Source: Mycolicibacterium aubagnense
GTDB taxonomy: Bacteria > Actinomycetota > Actinomycetes > Mycobacteriales > Mycobacteriaceae
Direction: 5' to 3'
Assembly: GCF_010730955.1 (NCBI RefSeq)
Contig: NZ_AP022577.1
Coordinates: 62,001 to 126,000 of the forward strand
DNA length: 64,000 nucleotides
Below the pieces are notes generated by a model that was not told the DNA's origin, did not search any database, and saw only the letters and a list, made by a program, of their open reading frames with translations. The position numbers were made by a program, and so were the translations under genes. Positions 7,152 through 16,593 of this stretch are shown here, piece after piece (position 1 is the first letter of the stretch; every line of letters starts with the position of its first letter).

Positions 7152-7401
7152 GAACGCGCCGAGTCGATGTGGTTTGCCTGCCCTCCCTCACCGACGACAG
7201 TCGCGGAAACCGGGCGCGGCGTGGTTTACCGCCAGCCCACGTTCTGGCGTCCCTTTAGAACGGAGCTGGGCCGACGATGAGTGGTGGCGGGACCGCAATC
7301 CCGGCGCCAGTGTCGCCCGGGGCCTGATGTGGGCGCTAGTGATCTCCGCGGCCCTGTGGGTGCTTCTGGCCGTCGCGGTGTACCTGGTGCTCTCGACATG
7401 A
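7144..7401 (+). CDS. Small single-pass membrane protein
   Basis: 85 aa. A basic N-terminal half is followed by one strongly hydrophobic segment near the C-terminus (GLMWALVISAALWVLLAVAVYLVL, residues ~60-83). It is the last gene of the 6538-7401 run and overlaps its upstream neighbour. Likely a membrane anchor or holin-like accessory protein, but nothing in the sequence fixes a role. Confidence 0.55.
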   Translation: MSENAPSRCGLPALPHRRQSRKPGAAWFTASPRSGVPLERSWADDEWWRDRNPGASVARGLMWALVISAALWVLLAVAVYLVLST

Positions 7402-7455
7402 TCGCTTGGTATGCGCAGATGCCCCGTCCTTTGGAGCGGTGAGAATGTCAATGTC

Positions 7456-7602
7456 TCACGATGGCAGCTGTTCCGGCGGCGCATTTTCAGCCTGCGGTGT
7501 GCGCCGTGCGCTCAACATCTTGCGGGCGACCGCGCCGATCACTGCGCCGAACCCGCCAGCCGCAGCGAAACAGATTGCGGCATAGATAATGACCGTGTTC
7601 AT
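7456..7602 (-). CDS. Small membrane protein (48 aa)
   Basis: Starts MNTVIIYAAICFAAAGGFGAVIG with a GGAGG ribosome-binding site five bases upstream. One transmembrane helix fills residues ~3-24, followed by a short basic and polar tail (ARKMLSARRTPQ). A much longer frame through this start exists but its upstream part is antisense noise; the good Shine-Dalgarno site decides the start. Confidence 0.6.
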   Translation of the reverse strand: MNTVIIYAAICFAAAGGFGAVIGAVARKMLSARRTPQAENAPPEQLPS

Positions 7603-7742
7603 GGGACCTCCGGGGCTGTGTGGTGGGTGAAGCTTGGGGGAGGACCTAGCCAGCGACTGAGGGCGGACGTTAGCGGGCGCCGGTGCTTTGGACGGCGATC
7701 GGCGCGGTGCCGGTGTTGCGGTGGCGCGTGTGTTGCAGACGC

Positions 7743-8066
7743 TTACCCGCTGCAGCTGAGTTCGCGAGCGACCAGCGGCAGCCCCAAATCCAGCAGGTAG
7801 TGGCCGGCGGCATCGGTGAGCATCGGGCGCTCGGCAATCATCTGGCGCCCGTTCGGGCCCGGTGCAAACTCCTGGACCCACGCCGCGCTGCCGCGAACAA
7901 ACCTCAACTCCAGGCCGGGATTTGCACCCAGGCGGCGGCAGTGGTCGACCACCGCGACAAGCGTCGAGCGGTCCACGACCGGACACATCCAGCCGTTCGC
8001 ATCGTTGGCGCCGCCGAAAGCGGTGAATACTTCGGTGTCTCCGGCGAAACTGAACTCGAATCTCAT
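7743..8066 (-). CDS. Hypothetical protein downstream of XRE repressor
   Basis: 107 aa, MRFEFSFAGDTEVFTAFGGAND. It is translationally coupled to the XRE regulator upstream (ATGA overlap at 8063-8066). The segment VVDRSTLVAVVDHCRRLGANPGLELRFV suggests an alpha/beta fold. It may be a partner or antagonist of the regulator, inferred only from coupling. No family recognised. Confidence 0.6.
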   Translation of the reverse strand: MRFEFSFAGDTEVFTAFGGANDANGWMCPVVDRSTLVAVVDHCRRLGANPGLELRFVRGSAAWVQEFAPGPNGRQMIAERPMLTDAAGHYLLDLGLPLVARELSCSG

Positions 8067-8377
8067 TCGTCGCTGCCGGCATTGTCGGCGGACCGTTGCT
8101 GCTGCACAGCGCGGCGCACCAGTTCATCGGCACTGATATTCAGGCCCGCTGCCAGCAGCACCAGCTCGGCGACGCGGCACGGGCGCTCACCGCGCTCGAT
8201 GCGTGAGACCACGCTCGCGTCGATGCCGGTAACGCCCGCCAGATGGTCCTGGTGCATTTTCTGCTGTTGCCGCACATTGCGTATGGCGGCGCCGAGCCCG
8301 GCGTTGGTCATGCCGGCGTTGACTGCCGGGGCTCGATTGGCGCCTGGGTGCTGTGGTGCCACTGTCGCGGTCTTCAT
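8063..8377 (-). CDS. XRE-family HTH repressor-like regulator
   Basis: 104 aa. The HTH spans residues ~27-80: LGAAIRNVRQQQKMHQDHLAGVTGIDASVVSRIERGERPCRVAELVLLAAGLNI. Recognition-helix region DASVVSRIERGERPCRV closely matches that of the regulator at 5367-5846. A perfect motif A palindrome lies 19-35 bases upstream, between this gene and the divergent eccB, so it may control both itself and the ESX genes. The ATG at 8377 has GAGGAG upstream. Confidence 0.82.
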   Translation of the reverse strand: MKTATVAPQHPGANRAPAVNAGMTNAGLGAAIRNVRQQQKMHQDHLAGVTGIDASVVSRIERGERPCRVAELVLLAAGLNISADELVRRAVQQQRSADNAGSDE

Positions 8378-8395
8378 GTGTCACGGCTCCTCATG

Positions 8396-8412
8396 TCTCT
8401 AAAATAGAGAAT
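8396..8412. promoter_or_regulatory. Motif A operator 4
   Basis: Exact TCTCTAAAATAGAGAAT just upstream of the XRE gene start (8377) and in the intergenic region shared with divergent eccB (8582). Confidence 0.75.
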
Positions 8413-8581
8413 ATCAGAACTGGCTGTGGTCTTCGGCTTCCGGAGGGCTGCTGCCCTCGGCGATTCGCAGCCGGGACCGCCGGACTCGCGCCGCATGGTG
8501 TCCATACCGCTCTGATTGACCACCCTCACGCCTTGAAACGCACCGGCTGTCCGAGCCTGTGCCAGGCGAGGAGGACTGCAG

Positions 8582-10252
8582 GTGCCCTGGTATCTGACCA
8601 CCCCCCGACAGATCAAGGGGTTCCGTCGCGAACTCAACCGCGTCGACGAGGCCTTGTCGCGTCAAGATGTGCGCGGCCTGGGATCCCCGCTGGCTCGTTT
8701 ACGCGGTGCGATGGGGCTGGGTGCTGCGGCTGGCGGCTTGGTCCTGGTCGCCGCGTTGGTGACGTCCCTGATCAGCCCGAAGCCCGACGGAAGCGTCGCG
8801 GCGATCATGACCACCCGAAACGGGGGCATGTTCGTGCAGTTCAACGGGAGGCTGCACCCGGTCACCAATCTGGCCTCGGCACGGCTGATCGTGGGCAAGC
8901 CGGACCCCGCACAAGTGGTCACGGACCTGGCACTTCGATCGATGCCCACCGGGCAGCTCATGGGCATCCCCAGCGCACCCGATCTGCTCGATCCACGAAC
9001 CGACCGCAAGGCCACGTGGACGGTGTGCGACTGGCGCGACACCGCGGTCCCGCTGTCGCTGTTGCGGGCAGGAGACATCACTACAGCTGTGATAGCCGGC
9101 GACGACATGCTCGACGGTGGCGAGGATCTCGGCCGCACCCGCGCCGAATTGGTGCGTCCCACCAGCGATCCTTCGCAGTTGTGGCTGGTGTACCGCGACA
9201 CTCGCGCGCAGGTCGGGCGCGACGACTTCGCAGCGCAGGCGGCGCTCGGCCTCACCCCCGCGGCGATTGACGCAGCGGTGAATGTATCCCCGTCGCTTTT
9301 GGGAACGATCCAGCCCTCTCCTGCGCTGACCGCGCCGCGGCTCGCCGACCAAGGGCAACCCAGCCCAACGGTGAACGGCTCTGCTGTCGGCGATGTGCTC
9401 ACCGTGGCCACGGCCTCTGGCTCGCGATCGTTCTACCTCGTCGGCAAGACCGGGGTGCAGCTGGTCGGGCCAGTGTTGGCGCAGATGATGATCAACACCG
9501 GGTCGGCCCAGAAATTGGTCGAGGATCCGGCGACAGTGCAGAACCTGCCGCGCGTGTCGATCGTGGATGACAGCCGGTTCCCGTCTGCAGTACCGACGTT
9601 GACCTCCGATCCCGCGCTGTGCTGGAGCTGGTCGAAGACCGTCGGTGAATTGAGCGCCCACACAAGGGTTTTCACCAGTTCGCGGATGCCGGTCAACGAA
9701 GCCGGACGCATCGCTGCGGTCACGCTGCTCCCCAATGACGGGTCCGTCGATCAGGCCACACAATCGGTGACGCGTCCGGGGGCGGGATGGTACGTGCGCA
9801 CCACAGGCAATAACGCCGACTCGGTGGCATCCGAGCAGCTGCTGTGGATCGATCCAAATGGAACAAGGTATCCGATCGACGCTGTTTTGCCGGAAAGCGG
9901 CGGCAGCGCGGCGATCTCCTACGACCCGACTGTCAAAGCGCTCGGCCTGAACTCGATTGCGCCACTTCCGATCCCGTGGGCGGTGGCTCGTCTCTACGCG
10001 CCGGGGGCCACGTTGTCGATCAAGAACGCCCAGGTATTGCAGCCGGGAATGATCAAGCCGGCCTCCCAGGTGCCCAGTCCAGCCACCCGCGTCGGTAGTC
10101 CCCCTCCGCCGCCCGCGCCGGCGGCGACCCCTGCTGACGCAGCGCCCCCGTCGCAGTCACCTGCAGCTGACGGCGAACCCGCGAACGGCGCTGCCTCGAC
10201 AACAACAACGGCGTCACCGACCACGTCGACCGACCCCGCCGCGGGCAACTGA
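8582..10252 (+). CDS. eccB: ESX (type VII) secretion core component EccB
   Basis: 556 aa from a GTG preceded by GAGGACTGCAG. The start (V/M)PWYLTTPRQIKGFRRELNRVDEALSRQDVR is the EccB N-terminal signature; one membrane segment follows (residues ~42-65, AAAGGLVLVAALVTSLIS). The large extracytoplasmic domain includes TVCDWRDTAVP and repeated NGTRYPIDA-type units known from EccB. The C-terminal ~60 residues are a Pro/Ala/Thr tail, making it longer than the usual ~500 aa. It is followed 36 bases later by eccC. Family role: membrane complex subunit with periplasmic repeats. No EccD, EccE or mycosin gene is visible in the window. Confidence 0.93.
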   Translation: MPWYLTTPRQIKGFRRELNRVDEALSRQDVRGLGSPLARLRGAMGLGAAAGGLVLVAALVTSLISPKPDGSVAAIMTTRNGGMFVQFNGRLHPVTNLASARLIVGKPDPAQVVTDLALRSMPTGQLMGIPSAPDLLDPRTDRKATWTVCDWRDTAVPLSLLRAGDITTAVIAGDDMLDGGEDLGRTRAELVRPTSDPSQLWLVYRDTRAQVGRDDFAAQAALGLTPAAIDAAVNVSPSLLGTIQPSPALTAPRLADQGQPSPTVNGSAVGDVLTVATASGSRSFYLVGKTGVQLVGPVLAQMMINTGSAQKLVEDPATVQNLPRVSIVDDSRFPSAVPTLTSDPALCWSWSKTVGELSAHTRVFTSSRMPVNEAGRIAAVTLLPNDGSVDQATQSVTRPGAGWYVRTTGNNADSVASEQLLWIDPNGTRYPIDAVLPESGGSAAISYDPTVKALGLNSIAPLPIPWAVARLYAPGATLSIKNAQVLQPGMIKPASQVPSPATRVGSPPPPPAPAATPADAAPPSQSPAADGEPANGAASTTTTASPTTSTDPAAGN

Positions 10253-10288
10253 ACCTTCCGCATCTTCGAAATTTGAGAGGACTCTTCG

Positions 10289-13200
10289 ATGTTCGAGATT
10301 GTCAACAACCCTCCGCGGCCGGCGGTGTCACTGAATTCGACGGGAGTCCCGGTCGAAGCGCCGTTGCAGGCGCCGGCTCCGGATCGTCGGCCCATCTGGA
10401 TGCGGCTTCTGCCGCTGATCATGGTCGGACTCATGGTCGCCATGATGGCGCTGTTCGTCATCATGGGCACGCGGGCCATCACCTCGATGATGTTCAGCAT
10501 TCCGATGATGCTGATGATGCTGGTCATGCACCTGTCGCAATCGCGCAGCGGTGCGGGCGGTGACGACATCGATCAAGAGATCGAAGAGTACGACCTAAAG
10601 CTGCGCGAACAGCGAGTGGAGATCCACGAGCAGGGTCAGTCCATGCACGACCTGCGCACGAGCTGCTTCCCGCATCCGGCCGACCTTTTGTCGCTGGTGG
10701 GAACCGAAGAGATGTGGCAAGCCGACCCAAGGCCGGAGATCGGGCGGGTGGTGCCAACGCAAGACGAGTCCGATCCGGACGTCAAGAACCTGACCTCCAA
10801 CCCGTATCTGCGTGCGCGCGTGGGCATCGGTGTGGCGCCTTTGTACCCAAAGCTCGTCGAAGCCCCCGAAGTCGTACCCGAGATGCTGGAGCCTGCCACG
10901 ATGGTGCGGTATCAGCGCCTGATGAACACGCTCAGCGTGGTGGCCAATCTGCCGATCGATGTGCGGCTGGATGAGTGGCCCGCGTACGCGATGCGCGGCG
11001 AGGAGGGTCCCCGACTGGACCTGGTCCGTTCGATGCTGCTGTCGCTGGCGTTCAACCACAAGCCCTCGGACCTCAACATCGGTGTGGTCACCGACGATCC
11101 GGATGCATGGGATTGGCTCAAGTGGATGCCGCACACCGAGGACGTGACACGGGTCGAGAAAGGCCTGGGTGCACGCCTGCTGACCTGGCGCAGCCTGGAC
11201 GAGTTCGCGGCCCGCCACGCCGCTCAGATCGAAGCGATGCGCAACCCTTCAGACTCAGTGCGGCCGCCGCATCTGCTGCTCATCGTCGATACCCCCGATC
11301 AGGTGGTGTCCTGGCCGGCCAGCATGGCTGGCGGAGTCAAAAGCATGACGTGGCTGGTGGTCCGGTACGGAACAGACCTCGTGTCCGACACCAAGAGCCG
11401 CATCCTGCTGCGCGACGGCCGGGTGTCGACGATTCAGGACTTCGACGCGGCGGCCGCCGACGCCACGACGATCGCGGCCGCCGAGACGTTCGCCCGTGCG
11501 ATGTACCGGTACCGGCCGCGTGGATACGGACTGGGTGTGGAGGTCAAAGATGATCGCCCCGAGCACATCCCGGACTTTTTCGAGGTGCTCAATATCGGCG
11601 ACATCGAGACCCACGACGTCATCAAGGTCTGGAAATCCAATGCCTACACCGACGAGATCAAAGTTCCGTTCGGCTACTCCCGCAGCGGCGATGACCTGAA
11701 GCCGGAATTGAGCTACCTGAACTTCTACGAGGAGAACCGAGACGGCAACGGGCCGCACGGTGCGGTGGCCGGGCGTACGGGCTCGGGCAAGAGCTACTTC
11801 CTGCGCGCGATCGTTCTGGCTCTCATCGCGCTGTACGGCCCGGACAAGGTCGCTCTGATCCTGGCCGACTTCAAGGGCGGGGCGACCTTCCTCGGCATGG
11901 ATGACGTCCCCCACGTCATCGCCAACATCAGCAACTTGGAAAACGCGATGGAGCTGGTCGACCGGCTCGGTGCGGTCATCAACGGTGAGGTGGATCGCCG
12001 CGAAGCGTTCATCACCACCGAAAAGGGCTGCAAAGACATCTTCGATTACCGCGAACAGCAGGCCAAACACCCAGATGACCCGGAGTGGCCCGCGCTGCCG
12101 GATCTGATCGTGATCATCGACGAGTTCGGCGAGTTCCTCAAGGATCGCCCTGGATATCTGGAACTGCTGATCCGAGTCGGCCGCGTCGGCCGGTCACTGG
12201 GCATGCACCTGCTGATGTGCAGCCAGTTCATCGACAAGAGCATCATTGGCGATCTGTTCGAGCACCTGAGCTTCCGGTACTCGCTGTCGGTGAACTCGCC
12301 GCAGCATTCGATCGCCATGCTCGGCACCGACGAAGCCGCGCGGATGGTAAAAGGCAAGCTCAAAGGCAAGATTCTGCGCAAGTTCACTAGCGATACCCTT
12401 CCGGTGGAAGTGGCCGCGTTCCATCACGAGGGCCCGTACATCCGCCGCACCGTTGTCGAGCGGTCCCGCGCCGGCCTCGAATCCTCGGAACCGGTGTCCG
12501 AAGTTGTCGTGCCATTCCCGCTGTTCACTGAGCGGGGGTTCACGCCGCACAAGGCCGATGCCGAAACGGTGACCACGGAAGAAGAAGTCGCGACCAAGAT
12601 GTCGGATGTGTTGCTGGATAAAGTATCCCGACTCCGCGAGATGCGAACCCTGGACCTGTGGAAGCGCACACTGCGCGAGCCGCTGAGCCTGCCCACGCTT
12701 GGTCTGACTCGGGAACAATCGGGCCTGCGCATCCGGATTGGTGACCTCGATGCTCCCGAGAAGCACACACGGTTGCCGTGGTTCCTGGACTTCGGAACCA
12801 ACATGCCCCACCAGGTCATCGCCGGTGGCGGTAAATCGGGGCGCACCACCTTGCTGCAGACGTTGGTGGTGTGCGGATGCCTGCAGTACGGGCCGGGGCG
12901 GTTGGCCTTCATGCTTGCCGACTACGGCACCGGCAAGCTCGGCGAGATCAAGAATGCGCCGAACGTCGCCAGTTACGCGCGCCCGGGCGACGCCGACAGC
13001 GTCTCCCGCATCCTGGGCGAAGCCAGCAGGCTGATCGAACTTCGCCGCACGGTGATGGTGGATCGCGAAACACCGAACTTCGATGCCTACCTGGACTCGA
13101 AAGCAACCGATCCGGTTGCCGGCGACCCGTACGGCTACATCATCGTGGCGATCGACGGCATCGGCGGCTTCCTCGGGGAGGAGCGAGCAGAGCGGGCCAA

Positions 13201-14518
13201 GTTGTTGCGGCCGATTCTGGACCAGGGCTCGGCCGCGGGGGTGCACCTGGTTTACACCGCAGACAGCGGCGCCGCTGCGCAAGCGGGAAACACGCCGCAC
13301 TACACGATCGACTTGCCCGGCGGGGTGCAGCTGCCGTCTGCGGACTACACCGGAGCCAAGATGAAGGCCGAGATCCGGATGACGCTGGGCGACCGTATAC
13401 CCACCGACCAGCCTGGCCGCTCATTTGACCCGTTCACCGGACTGCAGGCGCGCACCGTGGTTCCGATCAACCGCGCCATCGAACCCGACGGTATCGACAA
13501 GGGCATGGCGGTGTTCAACGTGACCGACTACGGCGAGGAGATCCGGGGCCTTGCCGATCTGCTCACCGAGGCCTTCGCCGACGAAGTGGTGGCCAAGGTG
13601 CTGCCGGCCGACCCGGTCATCGACTTCGAACGAGTGTGGGAGGTGTTCGCGCCGCTGAGCGATCCGCAGCGCATGCCGTCTAGGACCCTTCTGCCGCTGG
13701 GCATGCGCATGGACACGCTGGCCCTGGCGCCGATCCCGGACTTCTCGCAAAACCTGCTGGTGTACGGCGAGAAGGGCTGCGGCAAGACCAACGTCCTGCG
13801 ATCGGTGATGGAGTCGGTGATGCGCCAGTACTCGCCGAAAACCGCGTCGATCATCAGCATCGACCCGTTGCGCCAGAGCCTTGGCGAACGCGACCGGCTC
13901 TACGTCAGGGGCTTCGTCAAGCCGGCCCGCTTCAGCGAGCCGGGCCCCGATGGCCAGAAGCGCCGCACCCGCCCGCCGGGATACATCACCACGGCCGAGG
14001 ACATCCGTGATACCGCGCGGATGCTGACTCAGCTGATGGCTTCACGCATGCCGAGCGATGATGCATCCATCGACCAGTTGCGAAATCGGACCTACTTCAA
14101 CGGTCCTGAGGTGTACGTGTTCGTCGACAACTTCGCCGCTATCGCTGAGGGGTACATGGCCAAGACGGTGTTCGATGAGGTTGAAGAGGGCGGATGGACC
14201 GTCACCAAGCTGCTGGCCACAGGCATCGATCTCGGCGTGCACTTCATCGTCGCGGACAACAGCGGCTTCGCCGAGCGGGTGAACGCCTCACCGTTCCTGG
14301 AGGCGCTGCGTAAGAACTTGATGGCACCGATGCTGCAGCTGGCAGGACAGCCGTCGTCGGGTCAGCCGATCCCACAGGCGTTCCATCTGCGTCCAGCTCG
14401 TTGGCGCGCCGGGCAGGGCCGCCTTATCGTCGACGCAGAGACACACACGATGGTGCAGACAGCTCACCTCGACGTCGACGCCGTGGCCGCTCGGGTCACT
14501 CCGGAGCCCCGCGGATAA
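10289..14518 (+). CDS. eccC: ESX (type VII) secretion ATPase EccC
   Basis: 1,409 aa, a full-length fused EccCa-EccCb. Two membrane helices lie near residues 35-75 (LLPLIMVGLMVAMMALFVI and the next hydrophobic block). Three FtsK/SpoIIIE ATPase modules follow: Walker A GRTGSGKS at ~residue 494 with Walker B LIVIIDEF at ~606; GGGKSGRTT at ~846, a degenerate P-loop; and GEKGCGKT at ~1160. This is the EccC plan, in which module 1 is the active motor and later modules bind substrate C-termini. A hairpin terminator follows. The many long frames antisense to it are shadows. Confidence 0.95.
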   Translation: MFEIVNNPPRPAVSLNSTGVPVEAPLQAPAPDRRPIWMRLLPLIMVGLMVAMMALFVIMGTRAITSMMFSIPMMLMMLVMHLSQSRSGAGGDDIDQEIEEYDLKLREQRVEIHEQGQSMHDLRTSCFPHPADLLSLVGTEEMWQADPRPEIGRVVPTQDESDPDVKNLTSNPYLRARVGIGVAPLYPKLVEAPEVVPEMLEPATMVRYQRLMNTLSVVANLPIDVRLDEWPAYAMRGEEGPRLDLVRSMLLSLAFNHKPSDLNIGVVTDDPDAWDWLKWMPHTEDVTRVEKGLGARLLTWRSLDEFAARHAAQIEAMRNPSDSVRPPHLLLIVDTPDQVVSWPASMAGGVKSMTWLVVRYGTDLVSDTKSRILLRDGRVSTIQDFDAAAADATTIAAAETFARAMYRYRPRGYGLGVEVKDDRPEHIPDFFEVLNIGDIETHDVIKVWKSNAYTDEIKVPFGYSRSGDDLKPELSYLNFYEENRDGNGPHGAVAGRTGSGKSYFLRAIVLALIALYGPDKVALILADFKGGATFLGMDDVPHVIANISNLENAMELVDRLGAVINGEVDRREAFITTEKGCKDIFDYREQQAKHPDDPEWPALPDLIVIIDEFGEFLKDRPGYLELLIRVGRVGRSLGMHLLMCSQFIDKSIIGDLFEHLSFRYSLSVNSPQHSIAMLGTDEAARMVKGKLKGKILRKFTSDTLPVEVAAFHHEGPYIRRTVVERSRAGLESSEPVSEVVVPFPLFTERGFTPHKADAETVTTEEEVATKMSDVLLDKVSRLREMRTLDLWKRTLREPLSLPTLGLTREQSGLRIRIGDLDAPEKHTRLPWFLDFGTNMPHQVIAGGGKSGRTTLLQTLVVCGCLQYGPGRLAFMLADYGTGKLGEIKNAPNVASYARPGDADSVSRILGEASRLIELRRTVMVDRETPNFDAYLDSKATDPVAGDPYGYIIVAIDGIGGFLGEERAERAKLLRPILDQGSAAGVHLVYTADSGAAAQAGNTPHYTIDLPGGVQLPSADYTGAKMKAEIRMTLGDRIPTDQPGRSFDPFTGLQARTVVPINRAIEPDGIDKGMAVFNVTDYGEEIRGLADLLTEAFADEVVAKVLPADPVIDFERVWEVFAPLSDPQRMPSRTLLPLGMRMDTLALAPIPDFSQNLLVYGEKGCGKTNVLRSVMESVMRQYSPKTASIISIDPLRQSLGERDRLYVRGFVKPARFSEPGPDGQKRRTRPPGYITTAEDIRDTARMLTQLMASRMPSDDASIDQLRNRTYFNGPEVYVFVDNFAAIAEGYMAKTVFDEVEEGGWTVTKLLATGIDLGVHFIVADNSGFAERVNASPFLEALRKNLMAPMLQLAGQPSSGQPIPQAFHLRPARWRAGQGRLIVDAETHTMVQTAHLDVDAVAARVTPEPRG
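11140..11149 (-). repeat. Motif B site inside eccC
   Basis: Exact TGTCACGTCC on the minus strand, within the eccC coding sequence. Confidence 0.4.
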
Positions 14519-14534
14519 CTGAAAGCGCTCTACG

Positions 14535-14569
14535 ACAACGCCCGGATCCATTGGAGGTCCGGGCGTTGT
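14535..14569. terminator. Terminator after eccC
   Basis: A 12-bp perfect inverted repeat (ACAACGCCCGGA with TCCGGGCGTTGT) starts 17 bases after the eccC stop and ends in GTT-rich sequence. It may also serve the convergent lipoprotein gene. Confidence 0.8.
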
Positions 14570-14591
14570 TGCACGTCGGGGGATCGAGTCG

Positions 14592-15338
14592 TCAGCTTCT
14601 TCCCGATGCCGCCGGTGTGATGACCAAAACAGCTGAACCGTCGCCGATTTCGGCGATTAGCTGTACCAGTGCGTGGCCAGCGGAGCGGTCGAGCCACAGC
14701 TGAACAGGAACCCGATCGCGGGAGCCGATGCTGGCCGCCGGTAGCAAGATCGTTGCCGCTTGATGCGGAAGCTGAGCGTGTAGCAGTTGGGTTGGTCGAC
14801 CGGCGACGGTATAGGCGGCGTCGGGCTGGTGGGTGTCGAAGGTCGCATCGGTCACCAGCTGCAGGAGCGCGGCAAGACCCCGATTCGGGTCCAGCAGCGC
14901 GGTGGGATCCAAGGAACCTCGCGCCGGTCCGACGTCTTCACGGGAGCCGTCGACGTTCGTGATCCAGAGATGGCCGCTTTCGACGAGGAAGTCAGTCTGT
15001 CGGCGCTGGCCGTCGATCATCAGGTCAGCGCTGCCAGATGCGCCTGGTGGGTCGGTGGTGACATCCGCGGCGTACGAGCTTGCGGTCAGATTTTCGATGC
15101 CGTGCGTGGACATCTGGAGATGCGCGGTTGTGTACGCCCGGACGGAGGCCGCCGCGTCTGCGAGTGCGGCCGGCGCTGCGGGATCAGGGGCAGGAGCGGC
15201 AGAGCTGACCGCCGGCGTCGCCGGAGGCGTCGGTGATGCGGTCACCCCCGCGGTCGTGCTCGGCGTGCCCGCCGAAAGTGCCGGTGAGCACCCGACAAGC
15301 GCTGGCAGGAAGGCGAAAACGACTGCGGCAAAACGCAT
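14592..15338 (-). CDS. LppX/LprAFG-like lipoprotein
   Basis: 248 aa from MRFAAVVFAFLPALVGCSP: signal peptide with lipobox LVGC, Cys at ~residue 17. A Ser/Thr/Pro/Ala-rich linker follows, then an LprG-type domain: SVRAYTTAHLQMSTHG, GSADLMIDGQRRQTDFLVESGHLWI, LDPNRGLAALLQLV, and a C-terminal PVQLWLDRSAGHALVQL. LprG/LppX proteins carry lipids across the mycobacterial periplasm; by homology this one may do so, but the substrate is unknown. Convergent with eccC. An earlier ATG would add residues before the signal peptide. Confidence 0.75.
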   Translation of the reverse strand: MRFAAVVFAFLPALVGCSPALSAGTPSTTAGVTASPTPPATPAVSSAAPAPDPAAPAALADAAASVRAYTTAHLQMSTHGIENLTASSYAADVTTDPPGASGSADLMIDGQRRQTDFLVESGHLWITNVDGSREDVGPARGSLDPTALLDPNRGLAALLQLVTDATFDTHQPDAAYTVAGRPTQLLHAQLPHQAATILLPAASIGSRDRVPVQLWLDRSAGHALVQLIAEIGDGSAVLVITPAASGRS

Positions 15339-15458
15339 CGCTGAAGCATCGGACATGGTCGCGCACGATAGGCGCGGCGCCATTGCCGCCGTGCGTACGG
15401 CGCGCCAGGCCGGTGTATAGCTGATCAGCCCAACGATGCTGCACGCGAGGTCGGCAGC

Positions 15459-16235
15459 TCACAGGCCTAAACGCTGCAGAGCTGTGGTCCAGTCGGTGGC
15501 GATCGCCGATTGGGCGTCGGCGAGTTGGACCCGCCTACTGCACACTGCAGCTGCGAGTTTGACCTCCACGAGGTCCTTTGGGTTGTTGACCCCGTCTGTG
15601 TCTCGATGGCTCGGGCTCGGTGGCTCGACCCACAGATTTCGGGAATCGTTGGGGTCGCCGCCCAAGACCAGGCTCACGAGGTGGTCATATTCAGCGTACG
15701 CCAAATCGCCCGTGAAAGAATAGCTTTCGGCGTTGCGCTGTTTTTCTACCCGTGTTACCGACACTGGTGGCCGGATGGATTTGGTGTACCCGGACTTACA
15801 TACCGTCGAATCCAGGTTGCTCTGAGTCACCTTCGGATTCGCTGCTCCGGGAGTGCACACCGGATCCGGTAGCGGTTCAGCTGACGCGGTGTAGCGGTAC
15901 TGGCAGCTCCCGGCGGCTGGCTGTGGCTGAACCGAGTACGCGGTCGGCCCAGGGCCGTACGCCAGCCCAGAACCGTTACTCGAGGCGCCTTCGAGCCCCG
16001 TGGTGGCGGGCGGCACGGTCTGCACCGAACCTGTCCCGGTGAGCTCGTCGAATGTCCTGGTGACCCAGCTTGCCGCAGCCTTGACCTGATCGACTACAGC
16101 CGCAGGGCCCCCGCGCCACAGTGCCCCGACCAGGACCACCACAGCGGCGATCGCGAGCAGGGTGAAGAGTACGTCGCGCAGTTCGCCGGCGAGTTCGCCG
16201 CTCTTGCGGTCTTTTCCTTTGGGGGAGTTGGACAT
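15459..16235 (-). CDS. Membrane-anchored HNH-like nuclease candidate
   Basis: 258 aa. After a charged start, one transmembrane helix (LRDVLFTLLAIAAVVVLVGAL, residues ~20-42) anchors the protein. A Ser/Pro linker follows, then a Cys-containing domain ending in YAEYDHLVSLVLGGDPNDSRNLWVEP (residues ~178-203). The D-H-L-x(2)-L-x(3)-L-G-G-x-P ... N-L-W pattern is that of exported HNH-like nuclease domains in actinobacteria. Catalysis is inferred. It sits next to the ESX core genes on the opposite strand and might be an exported effector or an entry-exclusion nuclease. Confidence 0.65.
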   Translation of the reverse strand: MSNSPKGKDRKSGELAGELRDVLFTLLAIAAVVVLVGALWRGGPAAVVDQVKAAASWVTRTFDELTGTGSVQTVPPATTGLEGASSNGSGLAYGPGPTAYSVQPQPAAGSCQYRYTASAEPLPDPVCTPGAANPKVTQSNLDSTVCKSGYTKSIRPPVSVTRVEKQRNAESYSFTGDLAYAEYDHLVSLVLGGDPNDSRNLWVEPPSPSHRDTDGVNNPKDLVEVKLAAAVCSRRVQLADAQSAIATDWTTALQRLGL

Positions 16236-16305
16236 GCGCGCAGCATGCTCGGACTCAGCTGCGAGAAACGCCCGGGGCGCGAACGGCCTGTACGGCGCGC
16301 AGACC

Positions 16306-16315
16306 TGTCACGTCC
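16306..16315 (+). repeat. Motif B site (TGTCACGTCC)
   Basis: Exact 10-mer in the 358-base gap 16236-16593, upstream of the HNH-like gene. That gap otherwise shows only a weak minus-strand frame with CATCSG and several GCGCAA half-repeats. Confidence 0.6.
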
Positions 16316-16593
16316 TTCTGTAGGTGCCGCGATGCCACGCCGAGATGCACACGGATACGTCACGAGCGGCCGACGTAGTGCGAGTCGTAACGCATCGGAC
16401 ACGGTTCAAAGTTCTCGAGTAGTCGGGGATTTGGTGCAGTTCAGCGGAATGATCGCGCCATTTAGCGCCGACCGTGATGCGAGTTGTGCCGCTGCATGTA
16501 GCGCAAGTTGTAGGACGGTGCGCAAGGTCAGATACAGCTGTGCCACCAGCGGTGTTGGTGGCGGTTGCCGGGCTGTCTTCGGCCACGCGCGGG

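Noticed and set aside
7603..8133. Upstream part of a 225-codon minus-strand frame
   Set aside because: It is out of frame with and overlaps the 107-aa gene at 7743-8066; only the last 48 codons, with their own Shine-Dalgarno site, look real.
12194..13300. 368-codon open frame on the minus strand
   Set aside because: Antisense to eccC. High-GC third-position bias produces long open shadows; the sequence is His/Arg/Gln-rich noise.
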